Below are positions 1 through 6,086 of a stretch of DNA of 7,788 nucleotides, piece by piece. Both the position numbers and the translations under genes were made by a program. The first letter of the stretch is position 1. The number at the start of each line of letters is the position of its first letter. This DNA is from Bacteroidota bacterium (GTDB lineage: Bacteria; Bacteroidota; Bacteroidia; Chitinophagales; Chitinophagaceae): the NCBI GenBank assembly GCA_947457085.1, contig CANGUS010000080.1:1-7788 (forward strand), written 5' to 3'. Under the pieces are notes generated by a model, which saw only the letters and a program-made list of their open reading frames with translations, did no database searches and was not told the DNA's origin.

Positions 1-217
1 AATTATTTACAAAAACAGTCTTGAAGTGTACTAATTGTGAATACAACGCTGGTAGTGTATTTTCATCTACCCAATGTCTTGATGTATTCATCGCTAAAAG
101 ACTTACTTCACAACCTTGTTGCACATATCCTTCAATAGTTTGATGCATCGCAATGGCGCCACCATCTTTCAAAGGAAACGGAATTCGAGGTGTTAATATT
201 AATATTTTTAAAGACAT
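1..217 (-). CDS. Glycosyltransferase, GT-B fold (GT4-like), N-terminal fragment
   Basis: Partial gene: the ATG lies at 217-215 and the frame stays open for 72 codons to the left edge. The product begins MSLKILILTPRIPFP, then KDGGAI and a helix region. This is the usual first beta strand and glycine-rich loop of GT-B glycosyltransferases, in which a PFP...GGA motif at about residues 13-22 opens the acceptor-binding domain. The third gene of the divergent operon (2089-3195) has a near-identical layout (IISLDIPFP...YGGAI), so the two probably belong to one subfamily. Such enzymes transfer a sugar from a nucleotide-sugar to a lipid-linked glycan on the cytoplasmic face of the inner membrane. The nucleotide-binding half, which would help show donor preference, is outside the window. 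It diverges from the formyltransferase gene across 47 bases, suggesting a larger polysaccharide locus to the left. Confidence 0.8.
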   Translation of the reverse strand, partial: MSLKILILTPRIPFPLKDGGAIAMHQTIEGYVQQGCEVSLLAMNTSRHWVDENTLPALYSQLVHFKTVFVNN

Positions 218-252
218 TTTTAGAAAGGTCGAAAATAAGACAAAAATGTGAT

Positions 253-260
253 TAAATTTG
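253..260 (+). promoter_or_regulatory. Possible -7 box (TAnnTTTG) before the formyltransferase gene
   Basis: TAAATTTG matches the Bacteroidota -7 consensus TAnnTTTG exactly and lies in the short divergent spacer. It ends only four bases before the ATG at 265, so a transcript starting from it would be leaderless or nearly so. No TTTG -33 element is visible at the usual 19-21 base spacing. In such AT-rich DNA a chance match is quite possible. Confidence 0.3.
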
Positions 261-264
261 TTGC

Positions 265-1020
265 ATGAGTAAACAGTCGGTTCTGTTTTTGGGATCAAAG
301 CCCATCGGTTACCATTGCTTGAATTATTTAATTCAGCATCAGGATGCATTCAATATAGAAATCATTGGCTTATTGTCGAATGACAATACTACGTTTGATA
401 GTTCTTTGAGTTTAAAAAAATTAGCTAAAGAACATAATATTCTTCTGATTGATACATTAAGTGAAATGCCTGAAAGTGATTTTATCATATCAGTTCAGTA
501 CAATGAAATTTTAAAAAAACAGGATATTGAAAAAGCTAAAATATTGGCTATTAATTTACATATGGCGCCCTTACCAGAATATAGAGGATGTAATCAATTT
601 TCATTTGCCATTTTAGATGGCAAAAAAGAATTTGGCACTACGATTCACAAAATGGATGCCCGTATTGATCATGGCGACATTATTGCTGAAAAACGTTTTC
701 CTATTCCAACAAATTGTTGGGTGAATGAATTATATGATTTAACCTACAGCGCCTCTTTAAGTTTGTTTCAAGAAAACATTGCCAATATACTATCCAATCA
801 ATTTACGCTTCAAACACAAAAAGATTTTGAAAATGAACGAGGTACTTCCATTCATTTCAGAAATGAAATTCATGATATTAAACGAATTGATTTATCATGG
901 GACAAAGAAAAAATAGAGCGACATATTCGAGCGACATACATGCCTGGTTTTGAACCACCCTATGCAATGATTGGTAATGAAAAAATTTATTTTTCTACAA
1001 CATGGAACGAAAAAAAATAG
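265..1020 (+). CDS. Formyltransferase family protein, probably amino-sugar N-formyltransferase
   Basis: A 251-residue protein of the formyl-THF-dependent transferase fold. Visible landmarks are a Rossmann-like start VLFLGSKPIG (6-15), the core motif INLHMAPLPEYRG (96-108), and KMDARIDHGDII (129-140). They supply the catalytic triad Asn97, His99 and Asp135, with the same 36-residue His-to-Asp spacing as the ArnA formyltransferase domain. The family moves a formyl group from N10-formyl-tetrahydrofolate to an amine. Met-tRNA formyltransferase is usually about 310 residues with a C-terminal OB domain. This protein is shorter, and its tail (IDLSWDKEKIERHIRA, 208-223, then MPGFEPPYA) resembles that of sugar N-formyltransferases such as the WbkC/VioF/QdtF types. 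Two glycosyltransferase genes follow with overlapping frames, so the likely substrate is a nucleotide-linked 3- or 4-amino-deoxysugar, an inference from context. The ATG sits directly before the first beta strand. Confidence 0.85.
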   Translation: MSKQSVLFLGSKPIGYHCLNYLIQHQDAFNIEIIGLLSNDNTTFDSSLSLKKLAKEHNILLIDTLSEMPESDFIISVQYNEILKKQDIEKAKILAINLHMAPLPEYRGCNQFSFAILDGKKEFGTTIHKMDARIDHGDIIAEKRFPIPTNCWVNELYDLTYSASLSLFQENIANILSNQFTLQTQKDFENERGTSIHFRNEIHDIKRIDLSWDKEKIERHIRATYMPGFEPPYAMIGNEKIYFSTTWNEKK

Positions 1021-2099
1021 TTTGTACCGTTACCAACGATTTAAATTTTGATCAACGAATGAATCGTATTTGTTCTTCGTTGGCAAATGCAGGTTATGAT
1101 GTAACGTTGATAGGAAGAAATAGACCGACATCTACCCCATTAAATGAAAAACCATTTCAACAAAAAAGATTGAATTGTTTTTTTGACAAAGGAAAATTAT
1201 TTTATGCTGAATACAATATTCGATTATTTATTTTTTTATTGTTTATAAAATGTGATGTGATTTGCGCAATTGATTTAGATACTATATTGCCTTGCCTTTT
1301 TATGTCAAAAATTAGAAACAAAAAACGAGTGTATGATGCGCATGAATTGTTTTGTGAAATGGAAGAAATTGTTGCTCGTCCTTTGATTTATAAAGCATGG
1401 AAAAAAATTGAACAATATGCTGTTCCGCAATTTTCAATTGGGTATACCATTGGTGATTGTTATGCAGAGCAGTTTAAAAAAATGTACGGTGTAAATTATC
1501 AAATCGTTCGCAATGCCACTGTTTTAATGCCATTTGCACAAAACATTCATGAAGAAAAATACATATTATATCAGGGGGCAGTCAATGAAGGGCGAAGTTT
1601 TGAAACATTGATTCCCGCTATGCAATTCGTACATGGCAAATTAATCATTTGTGGTGAAGGCAATTTTTATAAAGACGCAATTGCATTATGCAGGCAATTA
1701 AATTTACAAGATAAAATTATATTCAAAGGATATGTAGAGCCTCAAACATTAAAAGAATATACTAAAAAAGCCTACATAGGAATCACGCTTTTTACCAATC
1801 AAGGAAAAAGTAATTATTACTCGATGGCCAATCGTTTTTTCGACTACATGCACTCTTGCGTTCCGCAATTGTGTGTCAATTATCCTGAATATCAAAAAGC
1901 AAATGAACAATTTGAAATAGCTTATTTAGTTACTGATTGTAAAATAAATACCATTGCGACTGCTTTAAATGAAATGTTAGAAAATGTAACTCTGTATACT
2001 CGTTTGAAACAAAATTGTTTAAAAGCCAGAGAGGTCTATTGTTGGCAAGAAGAAGAAAAAAGATTAATTAACGTTTACAAAAATTTATTTGAGAACTAA
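1002..2099 (+). CDS. Glycosyltransferase, GT-B fold (GT4-like)
   Basis: A 365-residue GT-B enzyme presumed to add one sugar to a lipid-linked glycan on the cytoplasmic side of the inner membrane. The N-terminal domain starts IVCTVTNDLNFDQRMNRI (6-23), carries a hydrophobic membrane-facing stretch (LFIFLLFIKCDVICAIDLD, 75-93), and has YDAHELFCEMEE (111-122). The C-terminal donor-binding domain shows GAVNEGRSFETLI (192-204), KLIICGEG (213-220), FKGYVEPQTLKEY (241-253) and NRFFDYMHSCVPQLC (277-291). The last is a variant of the GT4 donor-site motif in which the usual EAMA-type sequence reads FFDYMHSC. Length is normal for the family. The ATG lies inside the end of the formyltransferase gene with a 19-base overlap in another frame, which suggests translational coupling. 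There is no Shine-Dalgarno sequence. The donor and acceptor sugars cannot be told from sequence. Confidence 0.87.
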   Translation: MERKKIVCTVTNDLNFDQRMNRICSSLANAGYDVTLIGRNRPTSTPLNEKPFQQKRLNCFFDKGKLFYAEYNIRLFIFLLFIKCDVICAIDLDTILPCLFMSKIRNKKRVYDAHELFCEMEEIVARPLIYKAWKKIEQYAVPQFSIGYTIGDCYAEQFKKMYGVNYQIVRNATVLMPFAQNIHEEKYILYQGAVNEGRSFETLIPAMQFVHGKLIICGEGNFYKDAIALCRQLNLQDKIIFKGYVEPQTLKEYTKKAYIGITLFTNQGKSNYYSMANRFFDYMHSCVPQLCVNYPEYQKANEQFEIAYLVTDCKINTIATALNEMLENVTLYTRLKQNCLKAREVYCWQEEEKRLINVYKNLFEN

Positions 2100-3195
2100 G
2101 CTCCATATCATTAGTTTGGATATTCCATTTCCTACCAATTATGGTGGTGCAATTGATATTTTTTACAAACTAAAATCGCTATCAGCACTTGATGTAGAAA
2201 TCACTTTACATTGTTTTGAATATGGCAATAGAAAACCTACTGTAGAATTAAATAAATATTGTAAACAAGTTTTCTATTACAAACGAAAAACTGGATTTTG
2301 GGGATTAGATGCAACTTTGCCTTATATTGTTTCATCCAGAAATAACAGAGAACTATTAAAAAATTTATTAGTTGACAACTCCTCTATTTTATTTGAAGGG
2401 ATTCATACCACGTTTTTACTGAATCATCCTTTATTAAAAAACAGACAAAAAATTATTCGTACACATAATATCGAAAGTGAATACTATCAACATTTAGCCA
2501 CGAATGAAAAAAGTTTTTTTAAAAAACTATATTACACTTGGGAAAGTATGCGTTTGATTTCTTATGAAAATAAATTGCATAATGCGAATGCAATTCTCAG
2601 TATTTCAAAATTGGATGCAGCTTATTTTTCAAAAAAATATCCGAGTATTCAAACGCTATGGATATCTGCATTTCATGGAAATGAAGAAGTAAATATTTTA
2701 GAAGGTAGTGGAGATTATTGTTTGTACCATGGTAATTTAGATGTGGCTGAAAACAAACAAGCCATTGATTTTTTGGTGAACGAAGTATTTGTAAATTCAA
2801 ACATCAAATTAATAATAGCAGGCAAATGCAATTACGAATTAAAAATTACGAATTGTGAAATAATTAAAAATCCTACAACAGAAGAATTGAATAAACTAAT
2901 TCAACATGCACATATTCATATTTTACCTAGTATGCAAGTTTCTGGAATCAAATTAAAACTACTTCATGCGCTTTTTAATGGACGATTTTGTCTGGTAAAT
3001 GATGCAATGTTAGCTGGAAGCGATTTACAAAATTCAATACATATTGCCGATTCACCAGCAGCATTCAAGCAAAAAATTAATGAATTAATGTCACAGTCCT
3101 TTACAAGTGACATGATTGAAGAACGAAAAAGTGCTTTAGTAAAATTTAATAATGAAGAAAATGCAAAGCAAATAATTAGGATTTTCGATTTGTAA
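2089..3195 (+). CDS. Glycosyltransferase, GT-B fold (GT4-like), TTG start
   Basis: A 368-residue GT-B glycosyltransferase, probably the next sugar-adding enzyme of the same glycan. Landmarks are HIISLDIPFPTNYGGAIDIF (6-25) at the acceptor domain, IIRTHNIESEYYQHL (122-136), YHGNLDVAENKQAIDFLV (213-230) opening the donor domain, KLIIAGK (240-246), and SGIKLKLLHALFNGRFCLVN (285-304), the donor-site motif. The start is TTG at 2089: an in-frame TAA lies at 2065, no ATG exists until about codon 154, and the first beta strand begins at codon 5, so a later start would destroy the fold. The gene overlaps the previous one by 11 bases, pointing to coupled translation. Codons about 248-255 contain a duplicated 11-base word (see repeat). 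It ends 52 bases before the convergent ftsE, with no clear terminator between. Its N-terminus closely resembles the fragment at the left edge. Confidence 0.87.
   Translation: MRTKLHIISLDIPFPTNYGGAIDIFYKLKSLSALDVEITLHCFEYGNRKPTVELNKYCKQVFYYKRKTGFWGLDATLPYIVSSRNNRELLKNLLVDNSSILFEGIHTTFLLNHPLLKNRQKIIRTHNIESEYYQHLATNEKSFFKKLYYTWESMRLISYENKLHNANAILSISKLDAAYFSKKYPSIQTLWISAFHGNEEVNILEGSGDYCLYHGNLDVAENKQAIDFLVNEVFVNSNIKLIIAGKCNYELKITNCEIIKNPTTEELNKLIQHAHIHILPSMQVSGIKLKLLHALFNGRFCLVNDAMLAGSDLQNSIHIADSPAAFKQKINELMSQSFTSDMIEERKSALVKFNNEENAKQIIRIFDL
2830..2854 (+). repeat. Direct repeat AATTACGAATT x2 inside a glycosyltransferase gene
   Basis: AATTACGAATT occurs at 2830-2840 and again at 2844-2854, separated by AAA, giving a 14-base offset. 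The offset is not a multiple of three, so the copies are read in different frames (NYEL, then ITN). They fall in the surface loop after the GK that ends a beta strand of the donor domain, a place where family members vary in length. Confidence 0.7.
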
Positions 3196-3247
3196 AATTT
3201 ACAAGTTTTATAAGCCGGTAAACTAATACCCAGCAACCGATAACTCT

Positions 3248-3940
3248 TTAATAAACGACACTTGCATGATCATACACATGGCCCCCTTCGGTTCTTATAA
3301 TTCTTGAACGAAACTTTTGAATGATGCTGTAATCGTGTGTTGCCATTAAAATTGCCGTACCGTAATCAGCACAAATTGAATGCAATAAATTCATGATTTC
3401 ATCAGCTGTATCAGGATCAAGATTCCCAGTAGGTTCATCAGCTAAAATCAATTTAGGATTATTGAGCAATGCTCGAGCAATATCCACCCGTTGTTGTTCA
3501 CCACCACTCATTTCATAAGTCATTTTCCCTCCTTTACCTTTCAATCCTACTTTTGCCAACACATTATTGACTTTCTCTTCCATCAAACTTTTATCTGTCC
3601 AACCTGTTGCTTTTAAAACAAATAATAAATTGTCGTTTACATTTCTATCAGTCAATAATTGAAAATCTTGGAATACAATTCCTAAATTTCTACGAAGAAA
3701 GGGAACGTTTTTCCAAGTTAAATCAGTCAAATTAAACCCACACACATCTCCAATGCCATTGCGCAACGGAATGTTTCCGTATAATGTTTTCAATAAGCTT
3801 GATTTCCCAGTTCCTGTTTTACCAATTAAGTAAACAAATTCACCTTTATAAATTGATAAATTCACATCGGCTAAAATGAGTGATGAGCCTTGGTAAATTT
3901 GCGCATTCGTAAGTTGTAAAACGGGTTTTAATTCTGACAT
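3248..3940 (-). CDS. ftsE: Cell-division ABC transporter ATP-binding protein FtsE
   Basis: A 230-residue ABC ATPase with every catalytic element: Walker A GKTGTGKS (40-47), Q-loop Gln91 in VFQDFQLL, signature MSGGEQQR (144-151), Walker B LILADEP (164-170) with catalytic Glu169, D-loop TGNLD (171-175) and H-loop His202. The SSLLKTLYG sequence after Walker A, the overall size and the lack of any extra domain fit FtsE better than LolD or MacB, the closest alternatives. FtsE works with the membrane protein FtsX at the division site, and in other bacteria the pair activates peptidoglycan hydrolases through periplasmic partners. No ftsX is next to it. From memory, Bacteroidota often keep ftsX elsewhere, near uppP and truB. 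The start is ATG at 3940-3938 without a Shine-Dalgarno sequence. The gene is alone in its transcription unit, since a terminator for the upstream gene lies at 4004-4031. Confidence 0.85.
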   Translation of the reverse strand: MSELKPVLQLTNAQIYQGSSLILADVNLSIYKGEFVYLIGKTGTGKSSLLKTLYGNIPLRNGIGDVCGFNLTDLTWKNVPFLRRNLGIVFQDFQLLTDRNVNDNLLFVLKATGWTDKSLMEEKVNNVLAKVGLKGKGGKMTYEMSGGEQQRVDIARALLNNPKLILADEPTGNLDPDTADEIMNLLHSICADYGTAILMATHDYSIIQKFRSRIIRTEGGHVYDHASVVY

Positions 3941-3951
3941 TTTTTAGAGTA

Positions 3952-3996
3952 TTTACAAGTGTAAACTTACTTCATTTTTTATTAAGATTATCTTAA
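3952..3996. promoter_or_regulatory. Two small palindromes upstream of ftsE
   Basis: TTTACA-AG-TGTAAA is at 3952-3965 and TTAAGAT-T-ATCTTAA at 3982-3996, both perfect. On the minus strand the first overlaps TACACTTG, one mismatch from the -7 consensus TAnnTTTG and about 16 bases before the ATG. They lie between the upstream gene's terminator and ftsE, where a promoter or operator is expected. No TTTG -33 element is seen. Palindromes this short arise easily in AT-rich DNA. Confidence 0.25.
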
Positions 3997-4000
3997 AAAT

Positions 4001-4031
4001 AAAAAATGGCTACCATTCCTGATAGCCATTT
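4001..4031 (-). terminator. Rho-independent terminator of the T9SS-substrate gene
   Basis: A perfect 9-bp stem (AAATGGCTA at 4004-4012 with TAGCCATTT at 4023-4031) encloses a 10-base loop. Read on the minus strand it is followed by TTTTTTATTTTT continuing below 4007, the U-tract expected of an intrinsic terminator. It starts 20 bases after the stop codon of the gene at 4051-4842, so it should end that transcript and separate it from ftsE. Confidence 0.8.
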
Positions 4032-4050
4032 AAAATCTAACTTTCGTTAA

Positions 4051-4842
4051 TTATTGTTTGATGAATTTTTTATGGCTTGTGCTTTTACCATCATTGATTA
4101 ACAAAATATAAGCTCCTGTTGCTAATGATTTTGTATCGATATTATATTCTTCATTAGTTTTTTTGCTGTAAGCTAATTGAATCATACTTCCTGTCAAAGA
4201 AATTGCTTTTACAGATTGTATGGTAGCATTGGTTTTAAGCGTTACATTTTCTGCTACCGGGTTAGGATATAAATTGAATTGAGTTGACTCAACATTTGAT
4301 ACTGATGCGGGTGCTGCTTTTGTGAATGTAAATGTTGCTTTATTCCATTCGTCACCGGCAGTAGTTCCATTGTCATTGATAGCATTGGTAGATACATCAA
4401 AAGTTATAGAAGCTGGCGCTGAAGCTGCTGGTGGTGCAGTCCAACTAAACGTTAAAGTAGCTCCAGAAGCTGGACCAATAATAGTTCCTGTAAATGGAGT
4501 CGTGTGGTGTATTTCATTCCCCATTACCATTGTGTTTGCCGGTGCTGGTGTAGAAATTGTACCTGCGCTTGCTTCAATATCGAAGCCAAACTTTGGTTTT
4601 GCAGAAGTACTACCCATAACAACAGTTATGTTATACAATGTTCCAGGAGTATATTGATTTGTCAACATATTTCCATTTCCTTGTAATAGCATAGTTGTGT
4701 TTGTATTCATAGATCCGTGACAGCCACCACAACCTGTTGCTGCAACGCCCATTTTACCACCTGAATTAGAAGACATCGTAATGTAAGTAGCAATACCGCC
4801 TAACATTAGAAGAGTAGAAAAAAGTAATTTTTTTGATTTCAT
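4051..4842 (-). CDS. Secreted CxxCH protein (choice-of-anchor V / Reeler-like) with T9SS type A sorting domain
   Basis: A 263-residue exported protein. Residues 1-24 form a Sec signal peptide (MKSKK, then a hydrophobic core LLFSTLLMLGGIATYI) with no lipobox cysteine. A GGKMGVAATGCGGCHG stretch follows, whose Cys38-x-x-Cys41-His42 is a class c heme-attachment motif. Residues about 60-175 are a beta-rich domain rich in Thr, Ala and Pro, with a GNEIHHTTPFTG segment (108-119). The layout matches the Bacteroidota choice-of-anchor V / Reeler-like family. Residues about 188-263 are the T9SS type A C-terminal sorting domain: LYPNPVAE (191-198), TGAYILLI (242-249) and the final KKFIKQ. The predicted route is Sec export, then the type IX system, to the cell surface or medium. 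Its biochemical role is unknown, and heme binding is inferred from the motif alone. It forms a single-gene unit between two hairpin terminators. Confidence 0.85.
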   Translation of the reverse strand: MKSKKLLFSTLLMLGGIATYITMSSNSGGKMGVAATGCGGCHGSMNTNTTMLLQGNGNMLTNQYTPGTLYNITVVMGSTSAKPKFGFDIEASAGTISTPAPANTMVMGNEIHHTTPFTGTIIGPASGATLTFSWTAPPAASAPASITFDVSTNAINDNGTTAGDEWNKATFTFTKAAPASVSNVESTQFNLYPNPVAENVTLKTNATIQSVKAISLTGSMIQLAYSKKTNEEYNIDTKSLATGAYILLINDGKSTSHKKFIKQ

Positions 4843-4888
4843 GATTTTTATATTTTGAAGTAAATATAGCTCACATTTATGATATTTA

Positions 4889-4923
4889 AAAAAATAAGGT
4901 AGAAAAATTCTACCTTATTTTTT
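4889..4923 (-). terminator. Strong terminator closing the acyl-CoA dehydrogenase operon
   Basis: A perfect 16-bp inverted repeat (4889-4904 with 4908-4923) surrounds a 3-base AAA loop; the GC core is AAGGTAGAA / TTCTACCTT. It starts two bases after the stop codon of the acyl-CoA dehydrogenase gene. On the minus strand the stem ends in a seven-T run, as an intrinsic terminator should. The sequence is nearly symmetrical, with A and T runs on opposite sides, so it could work on both strands, but no plus-strand gene needs it. Confidence 0.85.
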
Positions 4924-4925
4924 AT

Positions 4926-6068
4926 TTACTGTGTTAAGATATCTCTTGAAATAACTAATTTTTGAATTTCCGAAGTCCCTTCGCCAATGGTACAAAGCTT
5001 ACTGTCACGATAGTATTTTTCTACCGGAAAGTCTTTCGTGTAACCATAACCACCAAAAATTTGCACTGCTTCGGTAGCTACTCTAACCGATACTTCAGAT
5101 GCATAATATTTTGCCATAGCACTTTCTTTGGTCATTTTTTCGCCTCTCATTAATTTATCGGCTGCTTGATAAATTAACAATTCTGCACCTTCAATTTGCG
5201 TAGCCATATCTGCCAATTTCCATTGAATCGCTTGGAAATTTGAAATAGGTTGATCAAATTGAAAACGCTCTTTTGAATATTTTATAGAAGCTTCATAGGC
5301 TCCTTTTGCAATACCTAAAGCTAAAGCAGCAATTGAAATTCGTCCGCCATCTAAAATAATCATAGCTTGTTTAAATCCTTCGCCAATATTACCTAGACGT
5401 TGCGCATCTGAAATTCTACAATTGTCAAAAACTAATTCTGTTGTTTCAGAAGCACGCATGCCCAACTTATTTTCTTTTTTACCTGCAGTAAAACCAGGGG
5501 TTCCTTTTTCAATGGCAAAAGCGGTTACATTATTTTTTGCGCGAGGTTCACCTGTTCTACAAAGCACCACAGCAACATCACCCGTTTTACCATGAGTAAT
5601 CCAGTTTTTGGTGCCCGAAATAACCCAATCATCTCCGTCTTTTTTTGCTACGCATTGCATATTGCCAGCATCAGAACCTGTATTGGCTTCAGTTAAGCCC
5701 CATGCACCGATCCATTCACCAGTTGCTAATTTAGGTATGTATTTTTTCTTTAGCTCTTCGCTTGCAAATTTATAAATATGATTTGTACAAAGTGAATTAT
5801 GTGCCGCTACAGATAATCCTATAGATCCACATACTTTTGCGATTTCACTCACTGCGGTAATGTATTCCATGTACGTCATTCCTGAGCCACCATATTCCGT
5901 AGGAATTAATATACCCATCAAACCTAAATCGCCTAATTTTTTAAATACTTCTACAGGAAATTCTTGGGTTTCATCCCATTCCATCATTTTTGGGCGAATA
6001 TTTTTATCTGCAAAATCTTTAATCATGTCTGCAATTTGCGATTGCAATTCTGTGGGTGCGAAATTCAT
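4926..6068 (-). CDS. Acyl-CoA dehydrogenase (short-chain / butyryl-CoA dehydrogenase type)
   Basis: A 380-residue cytoplasmic FAD enzyme that oxidises an acyl-CoA to the trans-2-enoyl-CoA, the first step of beta-oxidation, passing electrons to an electron-transfer flavoprotein. Family signatures are complete: GLTEANTGSDAG (124-135) and SGTKNWITHG (151-160) at the FAD/substrate site, KLGMRASETTELVFDNC (201-217), DGGRISIAALALG (240-252), RFQFDQPISNFQAIQ (268-282), and the C-terminal QIFGGYGYTKDFPVEKYYRD (336-355). The catalytic base is Glu363 in IGEGTSEIQ, the position used by short- and medium-chain members rather than the alternative site of isovaleryl-CoA dehydrogenase. Chain-length preference cannot be fixed from sequence, and branched-chain substrates remain possible. 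The ATG is 18 bases after the stop of the helix-hairpin-helix gene, so it is the last gene of a three-gene operon ending at the 4889-4923 hairpin. No partner etfAB genes are in the window. Confidence 0.92.
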   Translation of the reverse strand: MNFAPTELQSQIADMIKDFADKNIRPKMMEWDETQEFPVEVFKKLGDLGLMGILIPTEYGGSGMTYMEYITAVSEIAKVCGSIGLSVAAHNSLCTNHIYKFASEELKKKYIPKLATGEWIGAWGLTEANTGSDAGNMQCVAKKDGDDWVISGTKNWITHGKTGDVAVVLCRTGEPRAKNNVTAFAIEKGTPGFTAGKKENKLGMRASETTELVFDNCRISDAQRLGNIGEGFKQAMIILDGGRISIAALALGIAKGAYEASIKYSKERFQFDQPISNFQAIQWKLADMATQIEGAELLIYQAADKLMRGEKMTKESAMAKYYASEVSVRVATEAVQIFGGYGYTKDFPVEKYYRDSKLCTIGEGTSEIQKLVISRDILTQ

Positions 6069-6086
6069 AAAACCGTTTTTATCTAA

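Noticed and set aside
265..1020. Met-tRNA formyltransferase (fmt) as the identity of the first plus-strand gene
   Set aside because: The catalytic triad is shared, but the protein is about 60 residues too short, lacks the fmt C-terminal domain, and lies in a glycosyltransferase operon.
2597..3236. Open frames on the minus strand (2597-2800 and 2964-3236) opposite the last glycosyltransferase gene
   Set aside because: They lie wholly or mostly under a well-supported gene, show no recognisable motif and look like antisense shadows of AT-rich coding sequence.
3196..3247. Terminator between the convergent glycosyltransferase and ftsE genes
   Set aside because: Only a 4-bp CGGT/ACCG pairing with a long loop and no T-run was found in the 52-base gap; not enough to call.
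3952..4031. CRISPR-like or mobile-element ends suggested by clustered inverted repeats
   Set aside because: The three inverted repeats differ in sequence and are explained as a terminator and small palindromes; there are no repeated spacers, transposase or target duplications.
4322..4686. Plus-strand open frames of 111 and 60 codons opposite the T9SS-substrate gene
   Set aside because: Their hydrophobic Ala/Val-rich translations mirror the Thr/Ala/Pro-rich repeats of the real gene on the other strand; nothing supports expression.
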